Assembly: GCF_018390645.1 (NCBI RefSeq)
Contig: NZ_JAHBGC010000049.1
Span: 1 to 64,000 of the forward strand
Length of the DNA: 64,000 nt
DNA from: Ancylobacter dichloromethanicus
GTDB taxonomy: Bacteria; Pseudomonadota; Alphaproteobacteria; Rhizobiales; Xanthobacteraceae
Direction: 5' to 3'
In this document: positions 1 through 9,184 of the stretch, piece after piece
Position numbering within the stretch: position 1 is the stretch's first letter
Layout: the number at the start of each line of letters is the position of its first letter
Notes under the pieces: model-generated
Told to the model about the DNA's origin: nothing
What the model saw: only the letters and a program-made list of their open reading frames with translations
Databases searched by the model: none
Position numbers and translations under genes: made by a program

Positions 1-66
1 GCGGAGACGACAATGCACTAACAATCAATTCGGACCACTCGGTGGGGGCCGATCAGGCGTCGCTAC

Positions 67-1512
67 GTGCTGAACCTTGACCTGAAGGACTTTTTTCCGG
101 CTTTCAACTTCGGCCGCGTTCGCGGCTTCTTTCTGAAGAGCGAACACTTTCGTCTTGCGGAGCCGGTAGCAACGCTTTTGGCTCAGATCGCATGCAAGGA
201 CGGAAAGCTGCCGCAGGGCAGCCCGTGCTCGCCGGTCATCACTGAGTTGATGACGCACTTTCTCGATATCCGGCTGGTGAAGCTGGCGGCGAGGCATAAA
301 TGCACTTACACGCGCTACGCGGATGACATCACAATCTCCACGAACCAGCGCGAGTTCCCATCGGCGCTAGCCGAATTGGACGGGGCCGAGTGGAAGCTCG
401 GCGAGGAGCTTGTGTCGCGCATCAATGACGCCGGCTTTGAGGTGAATGACGCCAAGACGCGCATGCAGCTTCGCGGAAGTCGGCAGATGGTGACAGGGCT
501 TACCGTCAACGAGAAGGCCAATGTAGCGCAGACATACTACAAGCGGGTTCGCGCGACAGCGCATCGCTTCCTGACAACGGGGGCATATGAACTCAACGGG
601 GTGGCTTGCAACTCCGTGCCGCGCCTGGAAGGCATGATCAATCACATCTATCATGTGCGCGAGCGGCAGATCGACATTGCGATCGCGAACGAAGGCAACA
701 AAGAGAAGCAGCATAAGCTGCACGCCGAGCGCACGAAGATGAAGAATGAGTGGCCCTCGGCGATCCGCGTCGTCTACTACGAACTCATTTTCTTCAAAAG
801 CTTCATCAACCCGCCGCGGCCGTTGATCATCTGCGAAGGGCCAACCGATCCTGTGTACCTGAAGAGCGCCATCCGGCGGCTTGCTGCCGCGCACCCACTT
901 CTTGCGTCAGTCGTGGGAGGCAAGCCTGAGCTGAGGGTGAATTTTTTCAAGTATTCTGATCAGGCGCGTGACTTCCTTCAGCTGCGAGGGGGCTCCGGCG
1001 ATTTGCTGCGCTTTCTGATTTCCTGGAAGGACGCCTTTAACCGCTACGAGTTTCGCCCGGCCGAGCATCCGGTCATCGTTCTCATCGACAACGATGATGG
1101 GGCGAAAGAGATTTTCAGCTACCTCAACAACAAAAAGAACTATGGCCTAGATATCGCGTGGGACAAGCATGACCTGTTTTTCCATCTCCACGGACCCCTC
1201 TATCTGGTGAAGACGCCGGCGCTCGGCGCGAACCTCATGTCTTGCCCCGAGGATTTCTTTGAACCTGCCGTTCTGGCGGAAAAGCTCGACGGCAAATCCT
1301 TCAACAAGGAAAACAAGATCAATCCCGCGACCGAGTATGGAAAAGCTGTGTTCGCAACGCGGGTCGTGAGGCCAAGGGCCGGGTCGATCAATTTCGCCGG
1401 TTTCACCCCATTGCTCGAACGGATCGAGGCCGTGATCCGGGACTATGCGGCACGAAAGGCCGCGGCGGCGGCTCCAGTGCCAGCGATCGCAGCCGCCGCT
1501 CCCACGCCGTGA
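67..1512 (+). CDS. Reverse transcriptase with C-terminal TOPRIM domain (retron/defence type), 5' end damaged or missing
   Basis: The N-terminal part is a bacterial retron-like reverse transcriptase: LDLKDFFPAF (palm motif A), QGSPCSPVI, and the catalytic TRYADDITIS motif near residue 82. The C-terminal half carries a TOPRIM-like nuclease signature, LIICEGPTD near residue 255 and VLIDNDDGA near residue 345, which match the conserved Glu and DxD of that fold. The last 25 residues are Ala/Pro rich. Retron and related RTs normally have about 80-100 residues before LDLKDFF. Here the GTG at 67 is only a convenient start. An in-frame TAA lies at 19-21, while frame 3 from position 3 encodes NSDHSVGA, resembling the usual RT lead-in, so a frameshift near position 60 is likely. 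It faces the helicase gene at 1614. The RT call is firm, TOPRIM is good, and functional status is doubtful. Confidence 0.85.
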   Translation: MLNLDLKDFFPAFNFGRVRGFFLKSEHFRLAEPVATLLAQIACKDGKLPQGSPCSPVITELMTHFLDIRLVKLAARHKCTYTRYADDITISTNQREFPSALAELDGAEWKLGEELVSRINDAGFEVNDAKTRMQLRGSRQMVTGLTVNEKANVAQTYYKRVRATAHRFLTTGAYELNGVACNSVPRLEGMINHIYHVRERQIDIAIANEGNKEKQHKLHAERTKMKNEWPSAIRVVYYELIFFKSFINPPRPLIICEGPTDPVYLKSAIRRLAAAHPLLASVVGGKPELRVNFFKYSDQARDFLQLRGGSGDLLRFLISWKDAFNRYEFRPAEHPVIVLIDNDDGAKEIFSYLNNKKNYGLDIAWDKHDLFFHLHGPLYLVKTPALGANLMSCPEDFFEPAVLAEKLDGKSFNKENKINPATEYGKAVFATRVVRPRAGSINFAGFTPLLERIEAVIRDYAARKAAAAAPVPAIAAAAPTP

Positions 1513-1613
1513 CGTTGCGATGGTGGGCTTTCGCTGGGTGTAGAAGCGATGGGACGATTTCGGAGTCGCGTTAGCTGCATAGCTAGGTTCTCGCGACCGA
1601 TGAGATCCCAGAA

Positions 1614-2762
1614 TCAGATTGCTGGCACTTGGTAGAGTGAAAAGCCCGCGGGCAGCGAGGCCGATCTCCAATCCATCGCAATAGCTACGCTGTAACGCGC
1701 GCGGGTGAGCGCAACATAAAACTTTGCTCGGCTTTGTGCCGCCAGCTTGCTGTCCGGATCGGCAAGCCATTGCTTCATCGGATCCGTTGGCAGGATCACG
1801 ACGTGGTCGAATCCACGTCCCTTGGATTCTCCAAAGTTCACCGCCTGCGACGACGGGTCGACGCCCCTGCTGGTGACCTTGTCGCGCAGCTGCACGGGTC
1901 TGACGGTCGCCAGATAATGATCATAGTCTGCGATCCTCAAGATGAATACGCCAGCGCTGGCCGGCAGAGGGCGACGGCACGAGGCACACTCGCAAGCCTG
2001 AGTGGCAGCAAACCCGGGGAATAGCCGTGACGACACCGCACAGATGGCCTCGCTGTTACGGTGCGATCGGTTCAGGCTTACCTCGTCAATCTCGATCTTC
2101 AGCTTTTTGGGCAGCGACCGTAAAAAGTCTGCGATGCCGCCGTCGGCATATTTTGCGAAGCGGCGCTCGTTATGGGTCAGGTAGGTCACCTGCCGAGGAT
2201 CGCCAACCATCAGCAGGCGGACCGGGCTTCGCGCCAGCGCTTCGATGATGTCGAGATCATAGCCAGCGAGGTCCTGGACTTCGTCGATGAAAACGTGAGG
2301 GAACACCCGGCTCAGCCTGTCGACGACCGCGCCGCCGCTCTGCTCGTTGCATCGGATCACCAACTTGGACAGCTTGTCCGAGAAGACCTGTCCACGCCGA
2401 TCAAAAAAGTGGTTTGCGATGTCTCCTTCGGGCCAGGTCACCGCGATGCCCCGGCTGTTGGTGTAGCGAATGGCCGACTGGGCTTGGACCAATGCCATGC
2501 CTTTGACCAGAAATTCAAACACAGCACCCTGAAACGGCTTCACGCCATGGGTAATCAAGAGACTGAACCAGGTCATGATCACCACGTTCGACGGAACATG
2601 GCCAACGACGTCGAAAAATTTCTGGCGGATCTCCGCCTCGTTGGATTCGGTGTAGGTGGTGATCAGGACCCGCTGGTCCCTAATCTTAAGTGCCTCTTCG
2701 ACGAGGTAGGTGGTCTTGCCGGAGCCGGCTGCCGCGATGACCAGCCTATTCTGGCCAATCAC
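1614..2762 (-). CDS. UvrD/Rep-family superfamily 1 helicase, Gabija GajB-like
   Basis: This 382-residue protein has the SF1A helicase motifs in order: Walker A AAAGSGKTT near residue 11, Walker B VFIDEVQD near 165, GDPRQ near 190, SLNRSHRN near 235, FGESKGRGFDHVVILP near 320 and YVALTRARYSV near 355. It is shorter than a housekeeping UvrD (about 700 residues), as expected for the compact GajB class. Its start overlaps the stop of the upstream OLD-nuclease fragment by four bases (ATGA at 2759-2762), so the two were co-translated. In Gabija defence, GajB is an ATPase that partners the GajA nuclease. A Cys cluster CECASC near residue 265 is unusual. The gene looks intact but its partner is truncated. 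Helicase family is certain, the Gabija assignment is inference. Confidence 0.82.
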   Translation of the reverse strand: MIGQNRLVIAAAGSGKTTYLVEEALKIRDQRVLITTYTESNEAEIRQKFFDVVGHVPSNVVIMTWFSLLITHGVKPFQGAVFEFLVKGMALVQAQSAIRYTNSRGIAVTWPEGDIANHFFDRRGQVFSDKLSKLVIRCNEQSGGAVVDRLSRVFPHVFIDEVQDLAGYDLDIIEALARSPVRLLMVGDPRQVTYLTHNERRFAKYADGGIADFLRSLPKKLKIEIDEVSLNRSHRNSEAICAVSSRLFPGFAATQACECASCRRPLPASAGVFILRIADYDHYLATVRPVQLRDKVTSRGVDPSSQAVNFGESKGRGFDHVVILPTDPMKQWLADPDSKLAAQSRAKFYVALTRARYSVAIAMDWRSASLPAGFSLYQVPAI

Positions 2763-3599
2763 GGCGCGATCGCCCGGGTAATGTAGTCAGGATAGGTAAT
2801 CGCCGTTTTCGAACTGAAGATGGCCAGTGCGCAATCGGTTTTGTTGGCGCGCATATGAAGGTGGAGTTCATCGTCTGTCTTGGCAGCGGTCCCGAGCATC
2901 TTGTTTAAGGCTTCTCGACCGTTCGCCTTCAAGATTTTTGGCTCAAGCGTGTTGTAATTGAAGGGCTTTTCTTTGACCGTCAGCCCACCCGTGTCGACGT
3001 CGGGGTCGAAGCAAATCCTGATCGACGGTTGGCCATCGAACGCGGCGTACTTCTTCTGCACTGCAGCGGTGTCGCCGTCGTTGTCGGTCACCACGGCCGC
3101 CGGGATTTTCAACGCCAGCGCTAGCTCGAGGAAGCGCAGGAAGGCCGTACCGACCGAGATGACGTCAATCCCGTCCTGAATAGGCAAGCGCCCGCCATTG
3201 GCGTCCATGTAGGCCCGCTGGACCACCAGTTCGTCGGAGTCGCCTTCCACCAGGATCGCCTTCTTGGCCAAAGCCAGGCGCAAGGTGTCGTACCCTGCAA
3301 GTTTCTTGAAGAAGTCGCTGGCCTGCAGCTCCGAAATCCGGACTACCTTGCCCTCGCGCAGCACGATCAGATGGTCGAGGCCGAGCTTGTTGGCCACGAA
3401 GCTGCTGTGGGTCGAGATGATGATCTGCTTCTCGCCGTGCTGGGCAGTTAGGTCAGCGATCAATTCGTTGAGCCGAGCGTGCGACAGATGGTTTTCCGGC
3501 TCCTCCAGCAGGATGGCCGTGGCCTCGGCGTTTTTCTTGGTGCTGAGGGCGAGCTTAGTTTTGATCACGCACTGCTCACCCTTGCCGATGTACTGGAAA
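2759..3599 (-). pseudogene. OLD-family ATPase/TOPRIM nuclease (GajA-like), 5' half removed by Tn3 insertion
   Basis: The remaining part begins at the ABC signature region (IGKGEQCVIKTKLALS), followed by Walker B ILLEEPENHLS and the switch IIISTHSS. A TOPRIM domain follows with ILVEGDSDELVVQRAY and VVTDNDGD. The first half of the ATPase, including Walker A, is absent: the reading frame runs straight into the Tn3 inverted repeat at 3600, and the 30 residues before FQYIGKGEQ are translated transposon end. GajA is usually 550-600 residues; about 280 native residues remain. An ATG at 3688 inside the transposon could still express the fragment, and the TOPRIM half may fold. No matching 5' half appears on the other side of the transposon. 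Confidence 0.85.
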
Positions 3600-3656
3600 G
3601 GGGTCGGAACAAGAGCAGTGCGAAATCGTACGCTAAGGGCGAACGGAGCATGAACG
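3600..3656 (+). repeat. Tn3 left terminal inverted repeat
   Basis: This 57-bp segment matches the reverse complement of 7624-7680 with three mismatches that I can see. The first 38 bp form the usual Tn3-family terminal repeat and contain one mismatch. The match continues for about 19 bp further inside. It supplies the artificial upstream reading frame for the truncated OLD-nuclease gene. Confidence 0.9.
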
Positions 3657-3675
3657 GCGCTGAACGGCGCCCTAG

Positions 3676-4526
3676 GCTGAATCGACATTCAGCGCATCCA
3701 GATCATGGCAGCGGCGAGGTGTATGAATGCCAGGAAGTGGATGGCTCTGCGATCGTAGCGGGTTGCGAAACGGCGGAAATGCTTGAGCTTGTTGAAGCAG
3801 CGCTCGATGCGGTTGCGGTGCCGGTAGATGGCGGCGTCATGAGGGATGATCATCTTGCGGGTGCGGTTCGAGGGGATCACCGCCTCAGCGCCGCCGTCGC
3901 TGATGAGCTGGCGCAAGGCGTTGCTGTCGTAGGCTTTGTCGGCAAGGACAGCTTCCGTCTTGAAGCCGTCGAGCAAGGCCGGAGCGGTCAGGACGTCGCC
4001 AACCTGGCCGCCGGTGAGGATGAAGCGCAGCGGCCGGCCCCGCCCATCGGCGAGCATGTGGATCTTGGTGGTCAATCCACCTCGGGAACGCCCCAGAGCC
4101 TGATCCGAGGCCCCCCTTTTCCTGTCGCAGCTTGCTGGTGAGCGCGAACCAGGGTGGTGTCGAGCATCAGGTACTTGTTGTCCCGATCCTTGATCAGCGA
4201 GGCGAACACCTCATCCCAGACCCCGGCCTTGGCCCAGCGCGTGAAGCGCTTGTGCAATGTCTTCCACTTGCCATAGCGCTCCGGCAGGTCACGCCAATGA
4301 GCTCCCGATCGCAGCACCCAAAGGCATCCGTTGACGAACAAGCGGTTGTCGCTGCCAGTCCGCCCCGGATCACTCGCCTTGCCCGGTAGCAAAGGGGCGA
4401 TCTGCTGCCACTGCGCCTCGCTGAGTTCGTACCGCTTCACCGCCATCCGTCCGCTCCGAATCATCAAACCCGGAACGAAATGAATCAGCCCGATCCTCTA
4501 CGCGGAATCCTGAATGTCGATCGGCT
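3676..4526 (-). mobile_element. IS5-family insertion sequence (two-frame transposase), inserted in Tn3
   Basis: The element is about 0.85 kb and is bounded on both sides by CTAG (3672-3675 and 4527-4530), consistent with a target duplication. The termini share ATCGACATTCAG in inverted orientation (about 3681-3692 and 4510-4521). It contains the two overlapping transposase frames typical of the IS427-like group of IS5. It sits close to the Tn3 left end and does not touch tnpA. Exact end bases are uncertain by a few positions. Confidence 0.8.
3689..4446 (-). CDS. IS5-family transposase, orfA/orfB joined by programmed frameshift
   Basis: The first frame (4446 to 4072, about 125 residues, MAVKRYELSEAQWQQIAPLL) holds the N-terminal domain and the first catalytic Asp in LMLDTTLVRAHQQA. 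The second frame (to 3689) holds LADKAYDSNALR (second Asp) and NRIERCFNKLKHFRRFATRYD (Glu), completing a DDE triad. Between them the minus strand reads AAAAGGGGGG (4111-4120), a classic slippery run just before the orfA stop region. A frameshift there yields the full transposase, as known for this IS group. The orfA frame could extend upstream to 4467, but MAVKRYELSE is the family-typical start. The enzyme appears intact. Confidence 0.87.
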
Positions 4527-4647
4527 CTAGCCCGGATGTCCAGCATCCGATCCCTGTGGATTGCTATCGCAGGGCGCCGGTTTTGATTTCTTCGCCCGTC
4601 CGACTCGACAACGCTCCTGGCAGATTCGTCGTGGATGGAGTTGGGCA

Positions 4648-7623
4648 ATGGGTAAACGGAGGCTTCTCAAGGTCCAGGATCGACAGAGACTATTCGATAT
4701 ACCAACCGATGAGGACGCCCTCATCCGACACTATTCATTGTCGTCGGCTGACAGGCTTGAGATTGGACTTCGCAGACGAGAACACAATCGGCTCGGATTT
4801 GCCGTTCAGCTCTGCCTGATGCGATATCCGGGCAGAGTGTTGGCGACCGATGAAACTCCGCCTCGGGCAATATTAAAGTACGTTGCTGAGCAGATTGGCG
4901 CCGACGCTGGAAAGTTTGCGCTCTATGCACGCCGTGAAGAAACGCGGCGCGATCACATTGCTCGCTTGATGGTTTATCTGGCCGCGCGGAGCGCGACGGG
5001 GCAAGACCGTAGAGCTGCGCTGTTGGCTGCAATTCAGGCGGCCACGATGTCCGACGACGGTGGCGCGATAGCGAGTGCGACTGTCGCCATGTTTCGTGAA
5101 CGCGGATCTCTTCTGCCAGCAATCGACACGATCGAACGGATCGGTCTTGCCGCCCGCGCCATTGCACGTCGGCGGGCAGAGAGAGCGCTGATCGAAGAAA
5201 TTTCGGGCGCTACGCTTCAATCATTGGACAAGCTATTGGAAGTTGACCCAGCGATCAGCCAAACTCGCTTCCACTGGCTGCGATCTGCGCCGGACGCGCC
5301 GGGTGCATCGAACCTGGTCGGGCTGACCGAACGGATAGCCTTTCTGCGTACGCTGGAGATCGATCCGACGTTGCAGGCGCGCATATCGTCGGGACGGTGG
5401 GATCAGATGATCCGTGAGGGAAATGCCACGCCGGCCTGGCTGGCCAACGACTTCAATGCCAGCCGTCGACACGCGCTAATCGTGGCGCAGATTATTAAGC
5501 TCGGCCAGAAGCTCACGGACGATGCAGTGTCGATGTTCATCAAGCTGACAGGTCGGCTGTTCTCGCAAGCTAATAACCGCAAGAAGCAGCGGCACATGGA
5601 CTGCAGACCGGATACCGCCAAAGCGCTACGCATGTTCCTGGACACAATCACAGCCCTGCAGTCCGCGAACGATTATGGCCGGAACGCATTGGAGGTTCTC
5701 GATCAGGAAGTTGGATGGCACCGGCTGCTTCGAATGAAGCCTGAGCTTGAGTCGATGGTCGACGACAACGAGGCATCGCCCTTGACCTTAGCGGCCGAGC
5801 AATATGCCACCGTCAACAAGTATGCCGGTGCGTTCTTGCAGACGTTCACGTTCCGCTCAGCGCGCCGCCACGATCCCCTTCTTGCGGCGATTTCACTGCT
5901 GAAACGGCTCTATGCCGAGAAGCGGCGGACCCTTCCGGATCGCGTCCCGGTCACCCACCTCAGCCAAACCGATCGAAGGCTCATCCTGGGGCAGGAGAAG
6001 CCCGATCGCCGTCTCTACGAGATTGCAACGCTGGCGGCTTTGCGAGACCGGCTTAGATCTGCGGACATTTGGGTCGATGGCAGCCGATCCTTCCGACCGA
6101 TCGACGAGCACCTGATGCCGCGGTCAACGTTCACCATCCTGAAAGATGAAGATCGCCTCGGACTTGGTGTCCAAGAAGACGGCGCGGCGTGGCTTACCGA
6201 AGCGCGGCAGATGCTCGACTTCAACCTGAAGCGCCTTGCGCACAGGGCACGATCCGGGAGGCTCGAAGGTGTTCGCCTTGAAGCTGGTACTTTGATCGTC
6301 ACGCCGACCGCCGGCGAGGTTCCGGTGGCGGTCGAGGAACTGAACGCCGAGATCAGCGATATGTATCCGCTAGTCGAGGTTCCCGACCTGTTGAGGGAAG
6401 TGCATGAATGGACTGGCTTTGCGGATTGCTTCACGCATGTTCGAACGGGTGACACTCCGAGGAATGTCTCGGCCATGCTGGCTGGCGTACTGGCCGATGC
6501 GACCAATCTCGGTCCAAAGCGAATGGCCAGCGCGTCCAAAGGCATCAGCGCGCATCAGATCAGTTGGATGCGCACCTTCCATGCCCGGTCAGAGACCTAC
6601 CGCGCGGCCCAGGCCTGCGTGACGGACGCACACACCCGCCATCCGCATTCTCGCCTTTGGGGCAATGGCACGACGTCATCATCTGATGGCCAATTCTTCC
6701 GAGCAAGCGACCGAGCCGCAAAGCGCGGAGATATCAATCTACATTACGGCAGTGAGCCTGGATCGAAGTTCTACAGCCATCTGTCAGATCAGTACGGCTA
6801 CTTCAGCATCTTGCCCATCAGCCCGACCGAAAGCGAGGCTGCCTATGTGCTCGACGGACTATTCGATCAGGACACAATCCTCGAAATACAGGAGCACTTC
6901 ACCGACACCGGCGGCGCGAGCGATCACGTCTTTGGGCTATTCGCTCTGATCGGCAAGCGGTTCGCACCACGACTGCGCAATCTCAAAGATCGGAAGTTCC
7001 ACACGTTCGAGAAAGGCGATGCATACCCGGCGCTGTCGAACCACATCGGGGCGCCGATCAACACCACCCTGATCCTCGATCACTGGGATGATCTGCTTCA
7101 TCTGGCGGCATCGATCACTACCCGTGCCGTTGTGCCCTCTACGATCTTGAAGAAGCTCTCGGCATCACCGAAGGAAAGCCAGTTGGCCAAGGCTCTTCGG
7201 GAACTCGGCCGCATCGAGCGGTCGCTCTTCATGATCGAATGGTACTCGAACTCGACATTGCGCCGGCGCTGCCAAGCCGGCCTCAACAAGGGCGAGGCAG
7301 CGCACAAACTCAAACGCGCAGTCTTCTTCCATGAGCGTGGCGAACTCCGCGACCGGTCGTTCGAAAGTCAGGCATTCCGCGCATCGGGCCTCAATCTTGT
7401 CGTCAGCGCGATCGTCCACTGGAACACGGTCTATCTCGACCGCGCGGTCAAAGAGCTCAAACGAGCGGGAAGGAACATTCCAGAGTCCCTGTTGAGGCAT
7501 ATCTCGCCGCTGAGTTGGGAGCATATCAACCTGACAGGCATCTACACCTGGGACAGCGAGCAACATCTGCCGGAAGGCTTCAGATCGCTTCGCCTCCCGG
7601 CTGGGCTACGGCGTGCCGCATAA
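4648..7623 (+). CDS. tnpA: Tn3-family transposase TnpA
   Basis: This 991-residue protein is full length for Tn3 TnpA. It begins [19 protein letters not shown] and continues with [13 protein letters not shown] and [21 protein letters not shown], the conserved N-terminal DNA-binding region. The C-terminal catalytic domain shows [13 protein letters not shown] (first Asp), [11 protein letters not shown] (second Asp) and [25 protein letters not shown] (Glu), and it ends with [14 protein letters not shown]. The frame is open back to 4561, but the ATG at 4648 gives the family start. The stop at 7621-7623 abuts the right inverted repeat. No frameshift is visible, so it is probably active in cis and in trans. 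Confidence 0.95.
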   Translation: MGKRRLLKVQDRQRLFDIPTDEDALIRHYSLSSADRLEIGLRRREHNRLGFAVQLCLMRYPGRVLATDETPPRAILKYVAEQIGADAGKFALYARREETRRDHIARLMVYLAARSATGQDRRAALLAAIQAATMSDDGGAIASATVAMFRERGSLLPAIDTIERIGLAARAIARRRAERALIEEISGATLQSLDKLLEVDPAISQTRFHWLRSAPDAPGASNLVGLTERIAFLRTLEIDPTLQARISSGRWDQMIREGNATPAWLANDFNASRRHALIVAQIIKLGQKLTDDAVSMFIKLTGRLFSQANNRKKQRHMDCRPDTAKALRMFLDTITALQSANDYGRNALEVLDQEVGWHRLLRMKPELESMVDDNEASPLTLAAEQYATVNKYAGAFLQTFTFRSARRHDPLLAAISLLKRLYAEKRRTLPDRVPVTHLSQTDRRLILGQEKPDRRLYEIATLAALRDRLRSADIWVDGSRSFRPIDEHLMPRSTFTILKDEDRLGLGVQEDGAAWLTEARQMLDFNLKRLAHRARSGRLEGVRLEAGTLIVTPTAGEVPVAVEELNAEISDMYPLVEVPDLLREVHEWTGFADCFTHVRTGDTPRNVSAMLAGVLADATNLGPKRMASASKGISAHQISWMRTFHARSETYRAAQACVTDAHTRHPHSRLWGNGTTSSSDGQFFRASDRAAKRGDINLHYGSEPGSKFYSHLSDQYGYFSILPISPTESEAAYVLDGLFDQDTILEIQEHFTDTGGASDHVFGLFALIGKRFAPRLRNLKDRKFHTFEKGDAYPALSNHIGAPINTTLILDHWDDLLHLAASITTRAVVPSTILKKLSASPKESQLAKALRELGRIERSLFMIEWYSNSTLRRRCQAGLNKGEAAHKLKRAVFFHERGELRDRSFESQAFRASGLNLVVSAIVHWNTVYLDRAVKELKRAGRNIPESLLRHISPLSWEHINLTGIYTWDSEQHLPEGFRSLRLPAGLRRAA

Positions 7624-7680
7624 CGTTCCTGCTCCGTTCGACCTTAGCGTACGATTTCGAACTGCTCTTGTTCCGACCCC
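7624..7680 (-). repeat. Tn3 right terminal inverted repeat
   Basis: This is the reverse complement of the left repeat with three differences over 57 bp. It ends exactly at 7680 with CCGACCCC on the plus strand. It supplies the stop codon (minus-strand TAA at 7644-7646) for the truncated nrsF-like gene that enters from the right. Confidence 0.9.
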
Positions 7681-7979
7681 GCCTTCAGCCACCGGCCGCG
7701 CCGCGCGCCGGGACGGGACATTGTCAAGGCGAGGCCGGTCGCTCCCACGGCAAGCGCGATCGTGATCACGAACTTGAAAAGAAACCGCGCCGTTTCCAGC
7801 GCACGGTCGACATCGGGACGAACCCCGATGAACGAATGGAACACCAGGGCGGACATCACCACGCCGCCGGTTACCGCCACCAGGAAAACGGTGCGATAGG
7901 GCCATGGTGGGGCGGCGTCCTGCGCCAGAAGCTCGATGAGTTCATCGGTCTTCACATCAGCCTCCCGCATCGCCCCCAT
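7644..7979 (-). pseudogene. NrsF/DUF1109-family anti-sigma factor, 3' half replaced by Tn3 end
   Basis: The 5' part encodes MREADVKTDELIELLAQDAA PPWPYRT and two hydrophobic segments (LVAVTGGVVMSALVF; FKFVITIALAVGATGLAL), closely paralogous to the full-length NrsF-like protein immediately upstream. Native coding stops near 7681. The final residues AGSEQEQFEIVR are the translated Tn3 inverted repeat, including its TAA. The family has about 210 residues and six membrane segments, so this roughly 100-residue product keeps only two. Start choice lies between 7979 and 7970. It is presumably non-functional, although the N-terminal cytoplasmic segment that contacts sigma factors is retained. Confidence 0.8.
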
Positions 7980-8075
7980 GCCGAGAGTTACGTAGAACCG
8001 TGCGCTTCCGTTACAGTCCCGTCGGCGGCTAAAATGCGGACAGGGATGATAGCGGGCATTCCGCGAGCGGCACGG

Positions 8076-8711
8076 CTACCAGCGCAGCAGATGACGGCCG
8101 CTCACATAGCCGGCAAGCGTCATCATCAACATGCCGAGGCTGTACCAGACGGCGACGAAGAGCGGGCTGTCGTCCGGGCAATGCGCGGCATACCAGGTCG
8201 CACCGATCGCGCCGGCCGCCAATCCGGCCCAAGCCCCTGTGCGACCGGGGTGGGTCGGCGCGCCCCGGCGAAGCACGAACAGCAGGCACAGCAGGGGCCC
8301 CGCTGCCAGCATGGGGATGGTCCGCAGGCAGAAAGCGGCGTTCTTGCCGACCAGATTGGTCATCCACAGTTCGGGCGGAAGCACATAGAGTTCACTTGCG
8401 ATCGCGCCGGCCGCAAGCGCCAACGCAGCCACGAGCAGCCAACCCCAGATGCCGCTGTCGGCAGCCGGTTGCGCCATCGCCAGCGTCACTCCCGCCGCGC
8501 TCATCGCCAATGGCAGCATCAGTAAGAATTTGAGCGGAAAACGGATCGTTTCGGCCGCCTGCTCGAAGTTCGGCCGCAGACCGACCAGCATGAAGAACAG
8601 CACGCCGGCGAGGACGACGCCGCAGCCAAGCGCGGCCATGTACAGCGTGCGGAACGGCCATTGCGGCGCCGCGTCCTTGGCGAGCAGATCGATGAGATCG
8701 TCCGTTTTCAT
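8076..8711 (-). CDS. NrsF-like (DUF1109) membrane anti-sigma factor
   Basis: This 211-residue protein begins MKTDDLIDLLAKDAAPQWPF, the short cytoplasmic head typical of DUF1109/NrsF, followed by about six hydrophobic helices (for example MAALGCGVVLAGVLFFMLVG and FLLMLPLAMSAAGVTLAMA) and ending SGRHLLRW. NrsF proteins hold an ECF sigma factor (SigF/ECF16 type) at the inner membrane and respond to heavy metals or oxidants. Normally nrsF directly follows its sigma gene. Here the only ECF sigma gene is 11 kb away on the other strand at 19793. It is followed by a truncated paralogue. ATG 8711 is preferred over GTG 8720. Confidence 0.82.
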   Translation of the reverse strand: MKTDDLIDLLAKDAAPQWPFRTLYMAALGCGVVLAGVLFFMLVGLRPNFEQAAETIRFPLKFLLMLPLAMSAAGVTLAMAQPAADSGIWGWLLVAALALAAGAIASELYVLPPELWMTNLVGKNAAFCLRTIPMLAAGPLLCLLFVLRRGAPTHPGRTGAWAGLAAGAIGATWYAAHCPDDSPLFVAVWYSLGMLMMTLAGYVSGRHLLRW

Positions 8712-8815
8712 GTTTCGCACTCCCGATGCACGGATGGTGTCTCCCCACCCGGGCTTTCGCGATGTCTCAGAGGATCTCGGCGGATAACCTAGATAGGCTC
8801 AGTGAGGGAATCCCG

Positions 8816-9184
8816 CTAGCTCCGCGCCAGTATGAATACGCCGATCAGGATGATGCCGATCCCCGCCGCGCGGGCGGTCGACATCGGCTCCCCGAGCAAC
8901 TGCCATCCCGCCAGCGCCACCAGCACGAATCCGAGCGCCAGGAACGGATAGGCAAAGGAGACCTCGATGCGGCCCAGGACGTAGAGCCAGGTCAGCAGGC
9001 TCATTCCATAGCAGGCAATCCCCGCCAGAATGGCGGGGCGGAATGCCAGCTCCACGAAGCCGGCGAGCACCGAACCATTCCCCGACTGGGCAACCGAGCG
9101 CGCCCCTATCCGCAGCAATATCTGCGCGAGCGCGTTGAGCACGACGCTGGCGAGGATCAGGCCGATCACGAGGGCGCGCGTCAT
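8816..9184 (-). CDS. Small EamA/SMR-type membrane protein, possible lipid-linked sugar flippase subunit
   Basis: The 122-residue protein has four hydrophobic helices (LVIGLILASVVLNALAQILL, AILAGIACYGMSLLTWLYVL, FAYPFLALGFVLVALAGW and AGIGIILIGVFIL). The motif VLNALAQILLRIG and the ending resemble ArnE/ArnF-like half-size EamA proteins that flip aminoarabinose-phosphoundecaprenol. It overlaps the upstream epimerase gene by four bases (9181-9184) and follows two glycosyltransferases, which favours a role with lipid-linked sugars. It could instead be a generic small multidrug-resistance-type exporter. It is the last gene of the long minus-strand operon. Confidence 0.7.
   Translation of the reverse strand: MTRALVIGLILASVVLNALAQILLRIGARSVAQSGNGSVLAGFVELAFRPAILAGIACYGMSLLTWLYVLGRIEVSFAYPFLALGFVLVALAGWQLLGEPMSTARAAGIGIILIGVFILARS

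Larger units (their letters stand above)
3600..7680. mobile_element. Tn3-family transposon (about 4.1 kb) with nested IS5-family element
   Basis: The ends are inverted repeats starting GGGGTCGGAACAAGAGCAGT on the plus strand at 3600 and on the minus strand at 7680. The element carries one large transposase gene reading toward the right end and no recognisable resolvase or passenger gene, apart from the IS5-family copy inserted near the left end. Tn3 elements make 5-bp target duplications, but the flanks differ (GGAAA at 3595-3599, GCCTT at 7681-7685). The two flanks are also fragments of unrelated genes, gajA-like and nrsF-like. This implies a deletion or recombination after insertion rather than a simple insertion. 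Confidence 0.9.
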
